Shown here: in pieces, positions 1 through 7,278 of the stretch
Position numbering within the stretch: the first letter of the stretch is position 1
How the letters are laid out: each line of letters opens with the position of its first letter
Notes under the pieces: generated by a model
The model's input: the letters and a program-made list of their open reading frames with translations, nothing else
What the model was told of the DNA's origin: nothing
Database searches by the model: none
Assembly: GCF_030019515.1 (NCBI RefSeq)
Contig: NZ_JASEEQ010000002.1
Location: 1-64,000 of the forward strand
Origin: Nocardioides sp.
Lineage (GTDB): Bacteria; Actinomycetota; Actinomycetes; Propionibacteriales; Nocardioidaceae
Direction of reading: 5' to 3'
Length of the DNA stretch: 64,000 bases
Translations under genes and position numbers: made by a program

Positions 1-647
1 ATCTCCGGCGCGAAGCCGGCGGCTCGGGGCCGGCGCCGGGGCGCGCTCGCGGCGCCGCGGAGGACCGCCAGGCGGGCCGCCGCACTGCGACGGGCCGCGG
101 TGAGCACGACGAGGCGGGCCGCCGCCAGGTGCAGCAGCGCCCACAGGGCCTGTTCGCCGACGGCCAGGACCAGCCCGAGGGCGACGGCTGCGACCACGTG
201 GGCGGCCAGCATCGTCGGTCCCTGGTCGGCGAGGTGGTGCAGCAGGTGGGTCAGCGGTGCCGTGGGCACGCCGGGCCGGTCGTGGCCGGACATCGCGGGC
301 GTGGACGTGTAGGCGTCGAGGAGCGACCCGACCCGCCGGCCGTCGGCGTCGACCGGCAGGCTCGCGACCGGGGCGGGCAGGTGGCGTGGGGACGCCGTAC
401 CCTCCTCTCCGCGGTGGCCGGCGAGCGCCGAGAGCGCGGTGTGGGCCAGGCCCTGGCCGACGACGACCAGGACCACGATCCGGCGGGTGGACGCCGGGCC
501 GAGCACGAACCGGCCGGCCAGGACGACCAGCGCGGCCGCCAGGACCAGCAGCGCGACGGGGTGGGGGAGCCGTCCGCCTGCCGACGCGTGCGAGACGGTG
601 CCGGTGCCGAGCATCACGGCGCCGAGCACCGTGGCGCGCGCCCACAC
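1..647 (-). CDS. Partial hydrophobic membrane protein, unknown function
   Basis: This reading frame on the reverse strand is open from an in-frame stop near 726-728 to the left edge of the window, so its C-terminus is missing. The first plausible start is GTG at 647, giving about 215 visible residues. Four hydrophobic stretches are visible: near the N-terminus (LGAVMLGTG), an Ala/Leu/Val run, a run with VLVVVGQG, and one with HVVAAVALGLVLAVGE. A polar loop rich in His and Pro (SGHDRPG, HLLHHL) separates the last two. The layout resembles unnamed membrane proteins found near copper-handling genes in other actinobacteria, but that is a loose impression. I do not recognise a family, and no good ribosome binding site precedes the start. 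Confidence 0.55.
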   Translation of the reverse strand, partial: MWARATVLGAVMLGTGTVSHASAGGRLPHPVALLVLAAALVVLAGRFVLGPASTRRIVVLVVVGQGLAHTALSALAGHRGEEGTASPRHLPAPVASLPVDADGRRVGSLLDAYTSTPAMSGHDRPGVPTAPLTHLLHHLADQGPTMLAAHVVAAVALGLVLAVGEQALWALLHLAAARLVVLTAARRSAAARLAVLRGAASAPRRRPRAAGFAPE

Positions 648-754
648 CAGGTACGGCGGCGCGATGGGTGCGGTCGCGGGACGGGGCGGGATCGCGGGTC
701 TCCGGGGGCTCGGTTGCGGGCGCGCTCAGGATACGGGCACCGCTCGTCCGCCGC

Positions 755-793
755 GTGAGAGGTCTCTCACCTGCTGCTCATCCGCACCTCACC
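755..793 (+). promoter_or_regulatory. Inverted repeat plus 11-bp-spaced CTCA repeats (candidate response-regulator site)
   Basis: GTGAGAG (755-761) and CTCTCAC (764-770) form an exact 7-bp inverted repeat with a 2-nt spacer. CTCA recurs at 766, 777 and 788, exactly 11 bp apart, which is the spacing OmpR/PhoB-family regulators use for tandem half-sites. The site lies about 55-90 bp upstream of the acidic gene at 847. A closely similar element lies at 4802-4840 upstream of the second acidic gene. Binding by the adjacent response regulator is inference. Confidence 0.55.
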
Positions 794-846
794 GCCCGCC
801 GGGAGGCTCCTGGTCGACAGCAGTTCCCAACGACGAGGAGACGACG

Positions 847-1275
847 ATGAACAAGCTGATGACCTCCGGGACCCTCGGGCTGGCGAGCCTGGTCACCACC
901 GGCCTGATCGCCTGGCAGGCGCCGCTGGCGGTGGCCGACCAGGGCTCCGACGACTCGGGTCGCGACGACCGGGGCCACCACCACGGCAAGGCGTTCAAGC
1001 GCGACGACGACAGCCAGGCCGTGGTCACCACCGTCGATGACGACGACGATGACGACACCGGGCTGGGCAACGGGACGAGCACCGGCACCAACACGGGCAC
1101 CAACACGGGCGCCGACACGGGCACCAACACGGGCGCCGACACCCGCGGCGGCGACACCGACCACAGCCGCGACGCCAGCGTGCGCGACCTGACCAGCGAC
1201 GGTCCGGGCAGCGGCAACGTGGACCACTCGCGGCACCACACCAACGACGGCACCCGTCACAACACCCGGGGCTGA
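847..1275 (+). CDS. Small exported Asp/His-rich protein with Thr-Gly repeats
   Basis: A 142-residue protein starting at ATG 847 behind GAGGAG at 834-840. The first ~30 residues look like a signal peptide (MNKLMTSGTLGLASL, ending near AVADQ). The mature part is very polar: DDRGHHHGK, a run of seven Asp after VVTTV, then imperfect Thr-Gly-Thr-Asn / Ala-Asp-Thr-Gly repeats at about residues 78-100, and a His/Asp-rich tail. No enzyme fold is evident. A cation-binding or cell-envelope role is plausible from composition only. It is followed after 4 bp by a protein kinase gene, so the two are probably co-transcribed. It resembles in style, though not in sequence, the acidic protein at 4399-4779, whose upstream region shares the same repeat element. 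Confidence 0.7.
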   Translation: MNKLMTSGTLGLASLVTTGLIAWQAPLAVADQGSDDSGRDDRGHHHGKAFKRDDDSQAVVTTVDDDDDDDTGLGNGTSTGTNTGTNTGADTGTNTGADTRGGDTDHSRDASVRDLTSDGPGSGNVDHSRHHTNDGTRHNTRG

Positions 1276-1279
1276 CGTC

Positions 1280-2131
1280 GTGCCGAACCCGTCCTCCTGG
1301 GGCTTCGCCGAGGGTGACGCGATCACCGCCGAGCTGACGGCCGTCCGTCGGCTCGGCGGCGGATCGGCCTACGAGGCCTACCTGGCCTTCGACGAGCTGA
1401 CCTACCTCCCGGTGGTCGTGAAGCTGGTCCGCCCGGACCGGGTCCGCGACGAGCACGCCCTGCGCGGCCTGGCCCGCGAGGTCGAGGCGCTCGCGACCGT
1501 CAACCACCCGGTCGTCGTGCGCGGGCTGCGCGACGAGCCCGGCGGGCCGCGGCCGCACGTCGTGCTCGAGCAGGTCGACGGCCCGCGGCTCTCGACGCTG
1601 CTTCGTCGCCACGGCCCCCTGCAGGAGCAGCAGTACCTGCCGCTGGCGATCGAGGTCGCCAGCGCCCTGCACTACCTGCTCCATCTCGGCTGGGTGCACC
1701 TCGACGTCAAACCCAGCAACGTGATCATGGGCGCTCCGGCGCGGCTGATCGACCTCTCGGTCGCCCGGCCGGTCGCCGACGCCGCCGGGACGCGGCAGAT
1801 CGGCACCGACGCGTACATGGCACCCGAGCAGGCCGACCCCGACCGGTACGGCGCGCCCGGCCCCGCCAGCGACGTGTGGGGGCTGTGCGCCACGCTCTTC
1901 GAGGCGGTCGCCGGCTACCGCGCCTTCGACGGCCCCGGCTTCCCCCAGCTCGACGAGGACCCCAACGAGATGCCCGACCGGACGCCCGCCGAGGTCGTCC
2001 AGGTGCTGCGCGCCGGCCTCGACCGCGACCCTGGAGGCCGTCCGCTGCCCCACGAGCTGGCCGAGGCGCTCGAGCCGGTGCTGGACCGGCTCCCCGCCGC
2101 CCGGCTGGGCGGTGCCCTGAAAGCCTCCTGA
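1280..2131 (+). CDS. Serine/threonine protein kinase, catalytic domain only
   Basis: A 283-residue protein, GTG start at 1280, four bases after the stop of the acidic protein. Hanks-type kinase motifs are present in order: glycine loop LGGGSAYEA (25-33), ATP-anchoring lysine in VVVKLV (K48), catalytic loop HLDVKPSN (140-147), APEQ activation-segment motif (181-184) and SDVW (197-200). The metal-binding DFG is DLS here (158-160), with Asp kept. There is no transmembrane segment, PASTA or other sensor domain, so it should be cytosolic. Substrate unknown; coupling to the Asp-rich exported protein suggests shared expression rather than a proven partnership. The kinase assignment itself is firm. 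Confidence 0.9.
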   Translation: MPNPSSWGFAEGDAITAELTAVRRLGGGSAYEAYLAFDELTYLPVVVKLVRPDRVRDEHALRGLAREVEALATVNHPVVVRGLRDEPGGPRPHVVLEQVDGPRLSTLLRRHGPLQEQQYLPLAIEVASALHYLLHLGWVHLDVKPSNVIMGAPARLIDLSVARPVADAAGTRQIGTDAYMAPEQADPDRYGAPGPASDVWGLCATLFEAVAGYRAFDGPGFPQLDEDPNEMPDRTPAEVVQVLRAGLDRDPGGRPLPHELAEALEPVLDRLPAARLGGALKAS

Positions 2132-2283
2132 GCCGGGATGTGCCCCACGAGTGTTCCGGTCGGCGCAGCCGGTCCCGGTCGTCGGTGTGCTGGCAACCGT
2201 TCGGGCTCTGCGTTCGGTTGCCTGGTCACCGCCCTCGCCCGCCGCCCGCCGCCCGCCGAGCTCGCAAGCACGAGCCGCCGGTC

Positions 2284-2955
2284 TCAGCGGTTGAAGCGGT
2301 ACCCCATGCCCCGGACGGTGGCGATGGTGTCCGCGCCGAGCTTCTTGCGCAGGTACCCGACGTAGACGTCGACGACGTTGGAGCCGGGGTCGAAGTCCAT
2401 CCCCCAGACGTGGTCGAGGAGCTGTTCGCGGGAGAGCACCTGGCCGGCGTTGACCATGAAGATCTCGGCGAGCGAGAACTCCCGGGCCGACAGGTCGACC
2501 TGCCGCTCGTCGACGACCGCGCGGCGGGTCCGGACGTCGAGCCGCACCCGGCCGGACCGCAGCACGTCCTCCCGCGGGCCGGCGCCCGCGTCGGCGCTCC
2601 GCCGCAGCCGCAGCCGGACCCGGGCGAGCAGCTCGGCGAAGCGGAACGGCTTGGGCATGTAGTCGTCGGCGCCGCCCTCCAATGCGGAGACGGTGTCGCC
2701 CACCGAGTCGCGGGCGGTGAGCACGATGACCGGGACCGTGGAGCCCTGGGAGCGCAGCTGGTCGAGCACCTCGAAGCCGTCCATCCCGGGCAGGCCGATG
2801 TCGAGCACCACGAGGTCGACCTCGCCGCCGAGCGCGAGATCGAGGCCCTCGCGCCCGTTCGCCACCCGGGTCGTCACGTGGCCGTCGGCCCGCAGGCCCT
2901 TGGCCAGGAACGACGCGATCCGCTCCTCGTCCTCGACGATCAGGATCCGGGCCAC
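2284..2955 (-). CDS. OmpR/PhoB-family response regulator
   Basis: A 223-residue two-domain response regulator. The receiver domain (1-~120) has the acidic pocket VEDEE, the phospho-acceptor Asp52 in VLDIG, Thr in VLTARD and Lys in MPKPF. The C-terminal half (~130-223) is a winged-helix DNA-binding domain, with REFSLAE, the recognition region VVDVYVGYLRKKL and the terminal RGMGYRF typical of the OmpR group. Its start overlaps the end of the histidine kinase gene by 16 bases, so the kinase and regulator are one transcript. The 11-bp direct repeats upstream of the two acidic genes (755-793 and 4802-4840) are the obvious candidate binding sites. Confidence 0.93.
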   Translation of the reverse strand: MARILIVEDEERIASFLAKGLRADGHVTTRVANGREGLDLALGGEVDLVVLDIGLPGMDGFEVLDQLRSQGSTVPVIVLTARDSVGDTVSALEGGADDYMPKPFRFAELLARVRLRLRRSADAGAGPREDVLRSGRVRLDVRTRRAVVDERQVDLSAREFSLAEIFMVNAGQVLSREQLLDHVWGMDFDPGSNVVDVYVGYLRKKLGADTIATVRGMGYRFNR

Positions 2956-4469
2956 GGGTCCTCCTTCGCTGGCGCCGGCAGGGTCATGACGAACCGAGCA
3001 CCGCGGGGTGCGGCGTCCTGGACCTCGACCGTGCCGCCGTGCGAGCGCGCGATGGCGGACACGATCGACAGGCCGAGGCCGAAGCCCTCGTCACCAGGCA
3101 CTACGGCGCCGCGGCCGAATCGTTCAAAGATCGACCCGCGTTGTTCGGGCGGTACGCCGGGTCCGGTGTCGCGGACCCACAGCCGCGCGCGGTCGCCGTC
3201 GTACGACGACCCGATCGCGACCGTGTCCCCGGGGCCGGTGTGCTTGACCGCGTTGTCGGCGAGCTGGAGCAGCGCCTGGGTGAGTCGCTGCTCGTCGGCG
3301 TGGATCTGCACCGACGCGTCGCCGTCGAGGACCCACGCCCGATCGCCGAGGCCGCGGGCCTTGGCGAGCGCGTCGGCGGTGAGGCCGGCCAGGTCGACCG
3401 AGCGGAGCCGGAGGAAGTCGGGCCGGTCGCTCTTCGCGAGCAGGATCAGGTCGCCGACAAGCCGCGCCATCCGGTCGACCTCCTCGAGCAGCAGCTCCTT
3501 GGTCTCGGAGACCTCGGCCGGGTCGCCGGTGTCGAGCAGCTCGAGGTGGCCCCGCAGCACCGTCAGCGGGGTGCGCAGCTCGTGGCCGGCGTCGTCGAGG
3601 AACTCCCGCTGCCCGACGAAAGCCGCCTCGAGCCGGTCGAGCATGCCGTTGACGGTGCGGGTGAGGGCGGTGATGTCGTCGTGCCCGGTGACGGGAAGTC
3701 GGCGGGAGAGGTCGGACTCGGAGATGTCGTCGGCCGTCTCGCGCAGGGTCCGAAGCGGCGCCAGCAGGCGTCCGGACAGCCAGGCCGCCGCGGCGGTCAC
3801 CAGCAGCAGCGAGAGCAGCGCGACGATCGCATAGGTGCGCATCGTGTCGCGCAGCTCGGCGCGCGCCTCGGTCAGGTAGGTCACGACCACCAGGGCTCCT
3901 GCGTCGCGGGTGCTCCGCACCGGCTGGACGGTGATCAGCGCCTCGCCGTACCCGGGCACGTCGACGCGCGCGGAGCCGCCACCCGGGACCAGCGGGCGCG
4001 CGGTGTCGCGGAACAGCCGGGTCCTCGCGAAGTCGGTCGTGGGGGAGGCCCGCCGCGGGCCACCGTCGTACCAGCTGATGAGGATCTCGTTCTCGTCCGG
4101 GACGTTGCGCGCCAGGAACGTGTCGAGCATGGCGCCGACGCCGGCGAACGGGCGGCCGGTGTCGGGGTTCAGCCCCTGGTCCTGGAGCCGGTCCAGCTCG
4201 GCGAGCTCCTGGTCGATCTCGGTGACCTGCTGCTGCTCGATCCGCTGGGCCTCGACGGCGTACACGATTCCGCCGGCGCCGGTCAGCGCCAGGGCGCCGA
4301 GGAGCGCGACGGCGGCCGTGATGCGTGCGCGCACGGAGACGCCCGACCGGGGAGCCGGCCGGGCGCCGGGTCGGGAGCCCGCCCCCTCGATCGCCGGGTC
4401 AGTCGTCGTCGCTCCCGTGGCCACCGTCGTCGCCGCCGCTGTCGTCGCTGTGGCCATCGCCGCCCCCAC
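2940..4469 (-). CDS. Sensor histidine kinase
   Basis: Membrane histidine kinase, 509 residues from the longest start. Order: short tail, first transmembrane segment (~51-72), extracytoplasmic sensor of ~140 residues without a recognised fold, second transmembrane segment (~212-232), HAMP linker, dimerisation/H-box DAGHELRTPL with His296, and an ATPase domain with NAVKHT and GFGLGLSI. Start uncertain: GTG 4469, ATG 4457, GTG 4424 and GTG 4334 are all in frame, and the last lies immediately before the first membrane helix. The frame overlaps the end of the upstream acidic gene, so the acidic protein, kinase and regulator probably form one operon. Confidence 0.9.
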   Translation of the reverse strand: MGAAMATATTAAATTVATGATTTDPAIEGAGSRPGARPAPRSGVSVRARITAAVALLGALALTGAGGIVYAVEAQRIEQQQVTEIDQELAELDRLQDQGLNPDTGRPFAGVGAMLDTFLARNVPDENEILISWYDGGPRRASPTTDFARTRLFRDTARPLVPGGGSARVDVPGYGEALITVQPVRSTRDAGALVVVTYLTEARAELRDTMRTYAIVALLSLLLVTAAAAWLSGRLLAPLRTLRETADDISESDLSRRLPVTGHDDITALTRTVNGMLDRLEAAFVGQREFLDDAGHELRTPLTVLRGHLELLDTGDPAEVSETKELLLEEVDRMARLVGDLILLAKSDRPDFLRLRSVDLAGLTADALAKARGLGDRAWVLDGDASVQIHADEQRLTQALLQLADNAVKHTGPGDTVAIGSSYDGDRARLWVRDTGPGVPPEQRGSIFERFGRGAVVPGDEGFGLGLSIVSAIARSHGGTVEVQDAAPRGARFVMTLPAPAKEDPWPGS

Positions 4470-4779
4470 CCGGCCCGGAGCGGTCGTCGGGGTGGTCGTC
4501 GCCGCCGTGGTCGTCCGCGTGGTCGTCGTCGCGACCGAGGTCGTCGCTGTCGTCGTCGAGGTCGTCCGGGTCGAGCTCGACCTTCTGGACGTCGTCGGAG
4601 GCCGAGGGCGAGGACGACGGGGTCTCCGCAGGGGACGCTGACCGCCCGGCGTCCTGGATCACGATCGGCGGCCGGGGCGCCGGGTCGTCGGCCGCGGACG
4701 CGACCAGCGAGCCTGCGACGTAGGCCGCCAGCGGCACGACGAGCGCGAGTGCGAGCAGCACCTTCCAGAGCGTCTTCAT
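4399..4779 (-). CDS. Small exported Asp/His/Gly-rich protein
   Basis: A 126-residue protein starting at ATG 4779; an in-frame ATG at 4794 is an alternative. The N-terminus (MKTLWKVLLALALVVPLAAY) is a clear signal peptide or membrane anchor. The mature chain has a Pro/Ser linker, then a long acidic tail of DD, DDHADDHGG and DDHPDD blocks ending in GSDDD. No catalytic motifs. It is the first gene of the two-component operon, so its product may be a periplasmic accessory or a target of the sensor. The composition suggests binding of divalent cations or polycations (inference). Its upstream region carries the 11-bp repeat element shared with the other acidic gene. Confidence 0.65.
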   Translation of the reverse strand: MKTLWKVLLALALVVPLAAYVAGSLVASAADDPAPRPPIVIQDAGRSASPAETPSSSPSASDDVQKVELDPDDLDDDSDDLGRDDDHADDHGGDDHPDDRSGPGGGGDGHSDDSGGDDGGHGSDDD

Positions 4780-4801
4780 GGTGACCACCATCATCCCCGA
4801 T

Positions 4802-4840
4802 GGTGGGGTGCAGGTGAGAGCCCGATGAGAGGACTCTCAT
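4802..4840 (-). promoter_or_regulatory. Second copy of the CTCTCA repeat element
   Basis: ATGAGAG (4825-4831) and CTCTCAT (4834-4840) form a 7-bp inverted repeat with a 2-nt spacer. TGAGAG at 4815-4820 repeats TGAGAG at 4826-4831 with an 11-bp period. On the coding strand of the acidic gene the whole element aligns with 755-793 at about 28 of 39 positions by eye. It sits some 25-60 bp upstream of the start at 4779, where a regulator of this operon would be expected to bind. Confidence 0.55.
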
Positions 4841-4996
4841 GGACGCGGCTCAGCCCACCGGCGGCACTGGTCCCAGGATGGTGCCGGACGGACCGCCGTG
4901 CGCTCCGGTTCCCGAAGCCGCCGCCAGGAGGCCGGGCAACCGCGAGGCAACGTCGGGCTCACTAGAGTGAGGGGGCCCACACCCCGAGGAGGCAGC

Positions 4997-6562
4997 ATGA
5001 TCGTCCCGTTCAGCATTTCGGACTTCATCGACCGGGCCGTGCAGGTGTACGGCGAGCGGGTCGGTGTCGTCGACGAGCCGGACCAGCCGGCGTCGCCGCT
5101 GGGTGCGGGCGGCGACCTCACCTACGCCGAGTTGGGGGCGCTGGCCCGGCGGCAGGCCGCGAAGCTCGACGAGCTCGGGCTCGAGGTCGGCGACCGGGTG
5201 GCGATCGTCAGCCACAACAGCGCGCGTCTGCTCACGTCGTTCTTCGGCGTCAGCGGCTTCGGGCGGGTGCTGGTACCGGTGAACTTCCGGCTGCGTCCCG
5301 ACGAGGTGCACTACATCGTCAAGCACTCCGGTGCGCGCGTGCTGCTGATCGACCCGGAGCTGGAGGAGACGCTCGAGGACGTTCCGGCGGAGTTCAAGTT
5401 CGTGCTCGGCCGCGACGAGGACATGTTCGCCGCGGCCCCGGCCGACGGCGGGGCCGAGCCGCGCGCCTGGGAGCCGGACGAGAACGCGACGGCCTGCATC
5501 AACTACACCTCTGGCACGACCGCGCGGCCGAAGGGCGTGCAGATCACCCACCGCAACATCTGGGTCAACGCGGTCACGTTCGCCATGCACGCCGCCGTCA
5601 CCGACCGCGACGTGTACCTGCACACGCTGCCCATGTTCCACGCCAACGGCTGGGGGATGCCGTTCGCGATGACCGGCCTCGGCGTCCGCCAGGTCGTGAT
5701 CCGCAAGATCGACGGTGCCGAGATCCTCCGCCGGGTGCGCGACCAGGGGGTCACCGTGATGTGCGCCGCGCCCGCAGTCGCCGCCGCGGTCCTCGAGGCC
5801 GCCCAGACCTGGGAGGGCGAGATCCCCGGGCGCGACCGGGTCCGGATCATCATGGCCGGGGCACCGCCGCCCACGCAGACGGTGATCCGCGTCCAGGAGG
5901 AGCTCGGCTGGGAGTTCATCCAGATCTACGGGCTCACCGAGACCTCCCCGCTGCTCACCATCAACCGGACCCGCGCGGAGTGGGACGACCTGTCCGCCGA
6001 GGACCGGGCGGCCCGCCTGACCCGGGCGGGCGCGCCCGCGCTCGGCGTACGCCTCGCGATCTCCGAGCACGAGGACAACGCCGGGGAGGTGCTGGCCCGC
6101 TCGAACGTCGTGCTCGACGGCTACTGGCAGCAGCCCGAGGAGACCGAGCGCGCACTCGCCGGCGACTGGTTCCACACCGGTGACGGCGGGAGCCTCGGCG
6201 ACGACGGCTACCTCACGATCAGCGACCGCAAGAAGGACGTGATCATCACCGGTGGCGAGAACGTCTCCTCGATCGAGGTCGAGGACGTCCTGTTCTCCCA
6301 CCCGGCCGTGGCCGAGGTCTGCGTGATCGGCGTGCCCAGCGACAAGTGGGGCGAGACGATCAAGGCGCTGGTCGTGCTCGGCGAGGGCGCCTCGGCGACC
6401 GAGCAGGAGCTGATCGCCTGGTGCAAGGAGAAGGCGGCCGGCTACAAGGCGCCGACGTCGGTGGAGTTCCGCGACGAGCTCGCGCGCACGGCCACCGGCA
6501 AGCTGCAGAAGTTCAAGCTGCGCGCGCCGTACTGGGAAGGCCGGGACCGGCAGGTCAACTAG
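4997..6562 (+). CDS. AMP-forming acyl-CoA synthetase (FadD-like)
   Basis: A 521-residue ANL-superfamily enzyme that activates a carboxylic acid to an acyl-adenylate and then to the CoA thioester. The start at ATG 4997 is set by GAGGAGG just upstream; a longer frame exists but has no binding site. Motifs: P-loop YTSGTTARPKG (170-180), YGLTETSPL, the hinge region with FHTGDGG and DRKKDVIITGGENVSS, and the catalytic lysine in ATGKLQKF near the C-terminus. Length fits medium- or long-chain fatty-acid or aryl ligases; the substrate cannot be read from sequence. It stands alone, transcribed towards the ABM gene. TAGAGT at 4963-4968 could be a -10 box. Confidence 0.9.
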   Translation: MIVPFSISDFIDRAVQVYGERVGVVDEPDQPASPLGAGGDLTYAELGALARRQAAKLDELGLEVGDRVAIVSHNSARLLTSFFGVSGFGRVLVPVNFRLRPDEVHYIVKHSGARVLLIDPELEETLEDVPAEFKFVLGRDEDMFAAAPADGGAEPRAWEPDENATACINYTSGTTARPKGVQITHRNIWVNAVTFAMHAAVTDRDVYLHTLPMFHANGWGMPFAMTGLGVRQVVIRKIDGAEILRRVRDQGVTVMCAAPAVAAAVLEAAQTWEGEIPGRDRVRIIMAGAPPPTQTVIRVQEELGWEFIQIYGLTETSPLLTINRTRAEWDDLSAEDRAARLTRAGAPALGVRLAISEHEDNAGEVLARSNVVLDGYWQQPEETERALAGDWFHTGDGGSLGDDGYLTISDRKKDVIITGGENVSSIEVEDVLFSHPAVAEVCVIGVPSDKWGETIKALVVLGEGASATEQELIAWCKEKAAGYKAPTSVEFRDELARTATGKLQKFKLRAPYWEGRDRQVN

Positions 6563-6846
6563 CCACCGGGCGACGATCGCCACGAGCGGCCGGGCACTCC
6601 AGGTCGCTACGTCGACCGGCTCGTTCGCGCCGCCGGCACTCGCCGGCACTCGCCGGCCGACGGGGCCGCGGAGGGTGATGCAGCCCGGAAGTACCTGCAC
6701 CTCCACCAGCGTCCCGTCGGCGATCAGCGCCTCACGTGCAGGGCTCAACCTATTGAGCCTCGCCGGGGTGGCGTAGGGACCTAGGTCCTCCCTACCGTCG
6801 CCGCGTCGAGCGGCGGGCGGACTGGTCGGGGAAAGCCGGTACCTAT
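6563..6846. other. Intergenic stretch without a gene
   Basis: Between the convergent fadD and ABM genes I see no credible coding sequence. The overlapping long frames here are GC-skew shadows. The left part has short direct repeats (cgccggcact twice near 6630-6650); the right part leads into the dispersed palindromic element at 6847. Confidence 0.6.
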
Positions 6847-6899
6847 CGGCCGAAGTTTCGGCCGAACAGTGCAGGTTTCCCCGGGTACCCGGGGAAACC
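6847..6899. repeat. Dispersed palindromic repeat, copy 1
   Basis: CGGCCGAA-GT-TTCGGCCG (6847-6864) is an 8-bp-arm hairpin. It is followed by AACAGTGCAGG and a perfect 26-bp palindrome at 6874-6899, whose arms start GGTTTCCCCGGG. The same block occurs at 10462-10526 and 50964-51027. This copy lies between the convergent 3' ends of fadD and the ABM gene. It could act as a bidirectional terminator or be a mobile repeat. Confidence 0.85.
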
Positions 6900-6915
6900 G
6901 TCGCGGGTGACCGGG

Positions 6916-7227
6916 TCAGGCGGAGGCCGGCGGGACGTCGAGGACGACCTCGAACTCGAGGAGGTCGGCGCCGGTGGAGACCGGGTCGCGGCGCTCACCG
7001 GCGTGGGCGGCACGGGCGTCGCCGTCGCGCCAGGCGACGAAGGACTCCTCGTCCGCCCACTGGGTGACGACGAAGTAGCGGTCCTCGCCGCGCACCGGAC
7101 GGAGCAGCTGGAAGTCGAGGAAGCCGGGCGTCTCGTCGACCGTGTGGGCGCGGTGGGCGAACCGCCTCTCGAGCTCCTCGTGCGCCTGCGGCGGGACCGA
7201 GATGGCGTTGATCTTCACGACGGGCAT
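6916..7227 (-). CDS. Antibiotic biosynthesis monooxygenase (ABM) domain protein
   Basis: A 103-residue single-domain protein starting at ATG 7227 (MPVVKINAI). The pattern of an N-terminal beta strand, a helix with HEELERRF, FLDFQLLRP and YFVVTQWADEESFVAW is typical of the ABM/YgiN ferredoxin-like dimeric fold. Members act as cofactor-free monooxygenases, haem-degrading enzymes or have no known activity. The W-x-D/E-x-E-S-F-x-A-W segment is the family signature. An upstream in-frame ATG at 7266 would add 13 residues unlike the family. It is divergent from the Nif3-like gene, with about 50 bp between the starts. Confidence 0.85.
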   Translation of the reverse strand: MPVVKINAISVPPQAHEELERRFAHRAHTVDETPGFLDFQLLRPVRGEDRYFVVTQWADEESFVAWRDGDARAAHAGERRDPVSTGADLLEFEVVLDVPPASA

Positions 7228-7278
7228 GGGTCGAGGGTAGGCGGCCCCCCGGCACGGCCGGGCCACTAGCCTTCAGCC

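Noticed and set aside
1081..1143. Short tandem repeats (ggcaccaacacg, ggcgccgacacg) that could suggest a CRISPR or minisatellite
   Set aside because: They are in frame inside the acidic protein gene and encode a Thr-Gly/Ala-Asp linker. No spacers are present.
4850..6748. A 632-codon reverse frame overlapping the acyl-CoA synthetase
   Set aside because: Its sequence is low-complexity Arg/Gly/Val/Asp typical of antisense shadows. The forward frame has full ANL motifs and a ribosome binding site.
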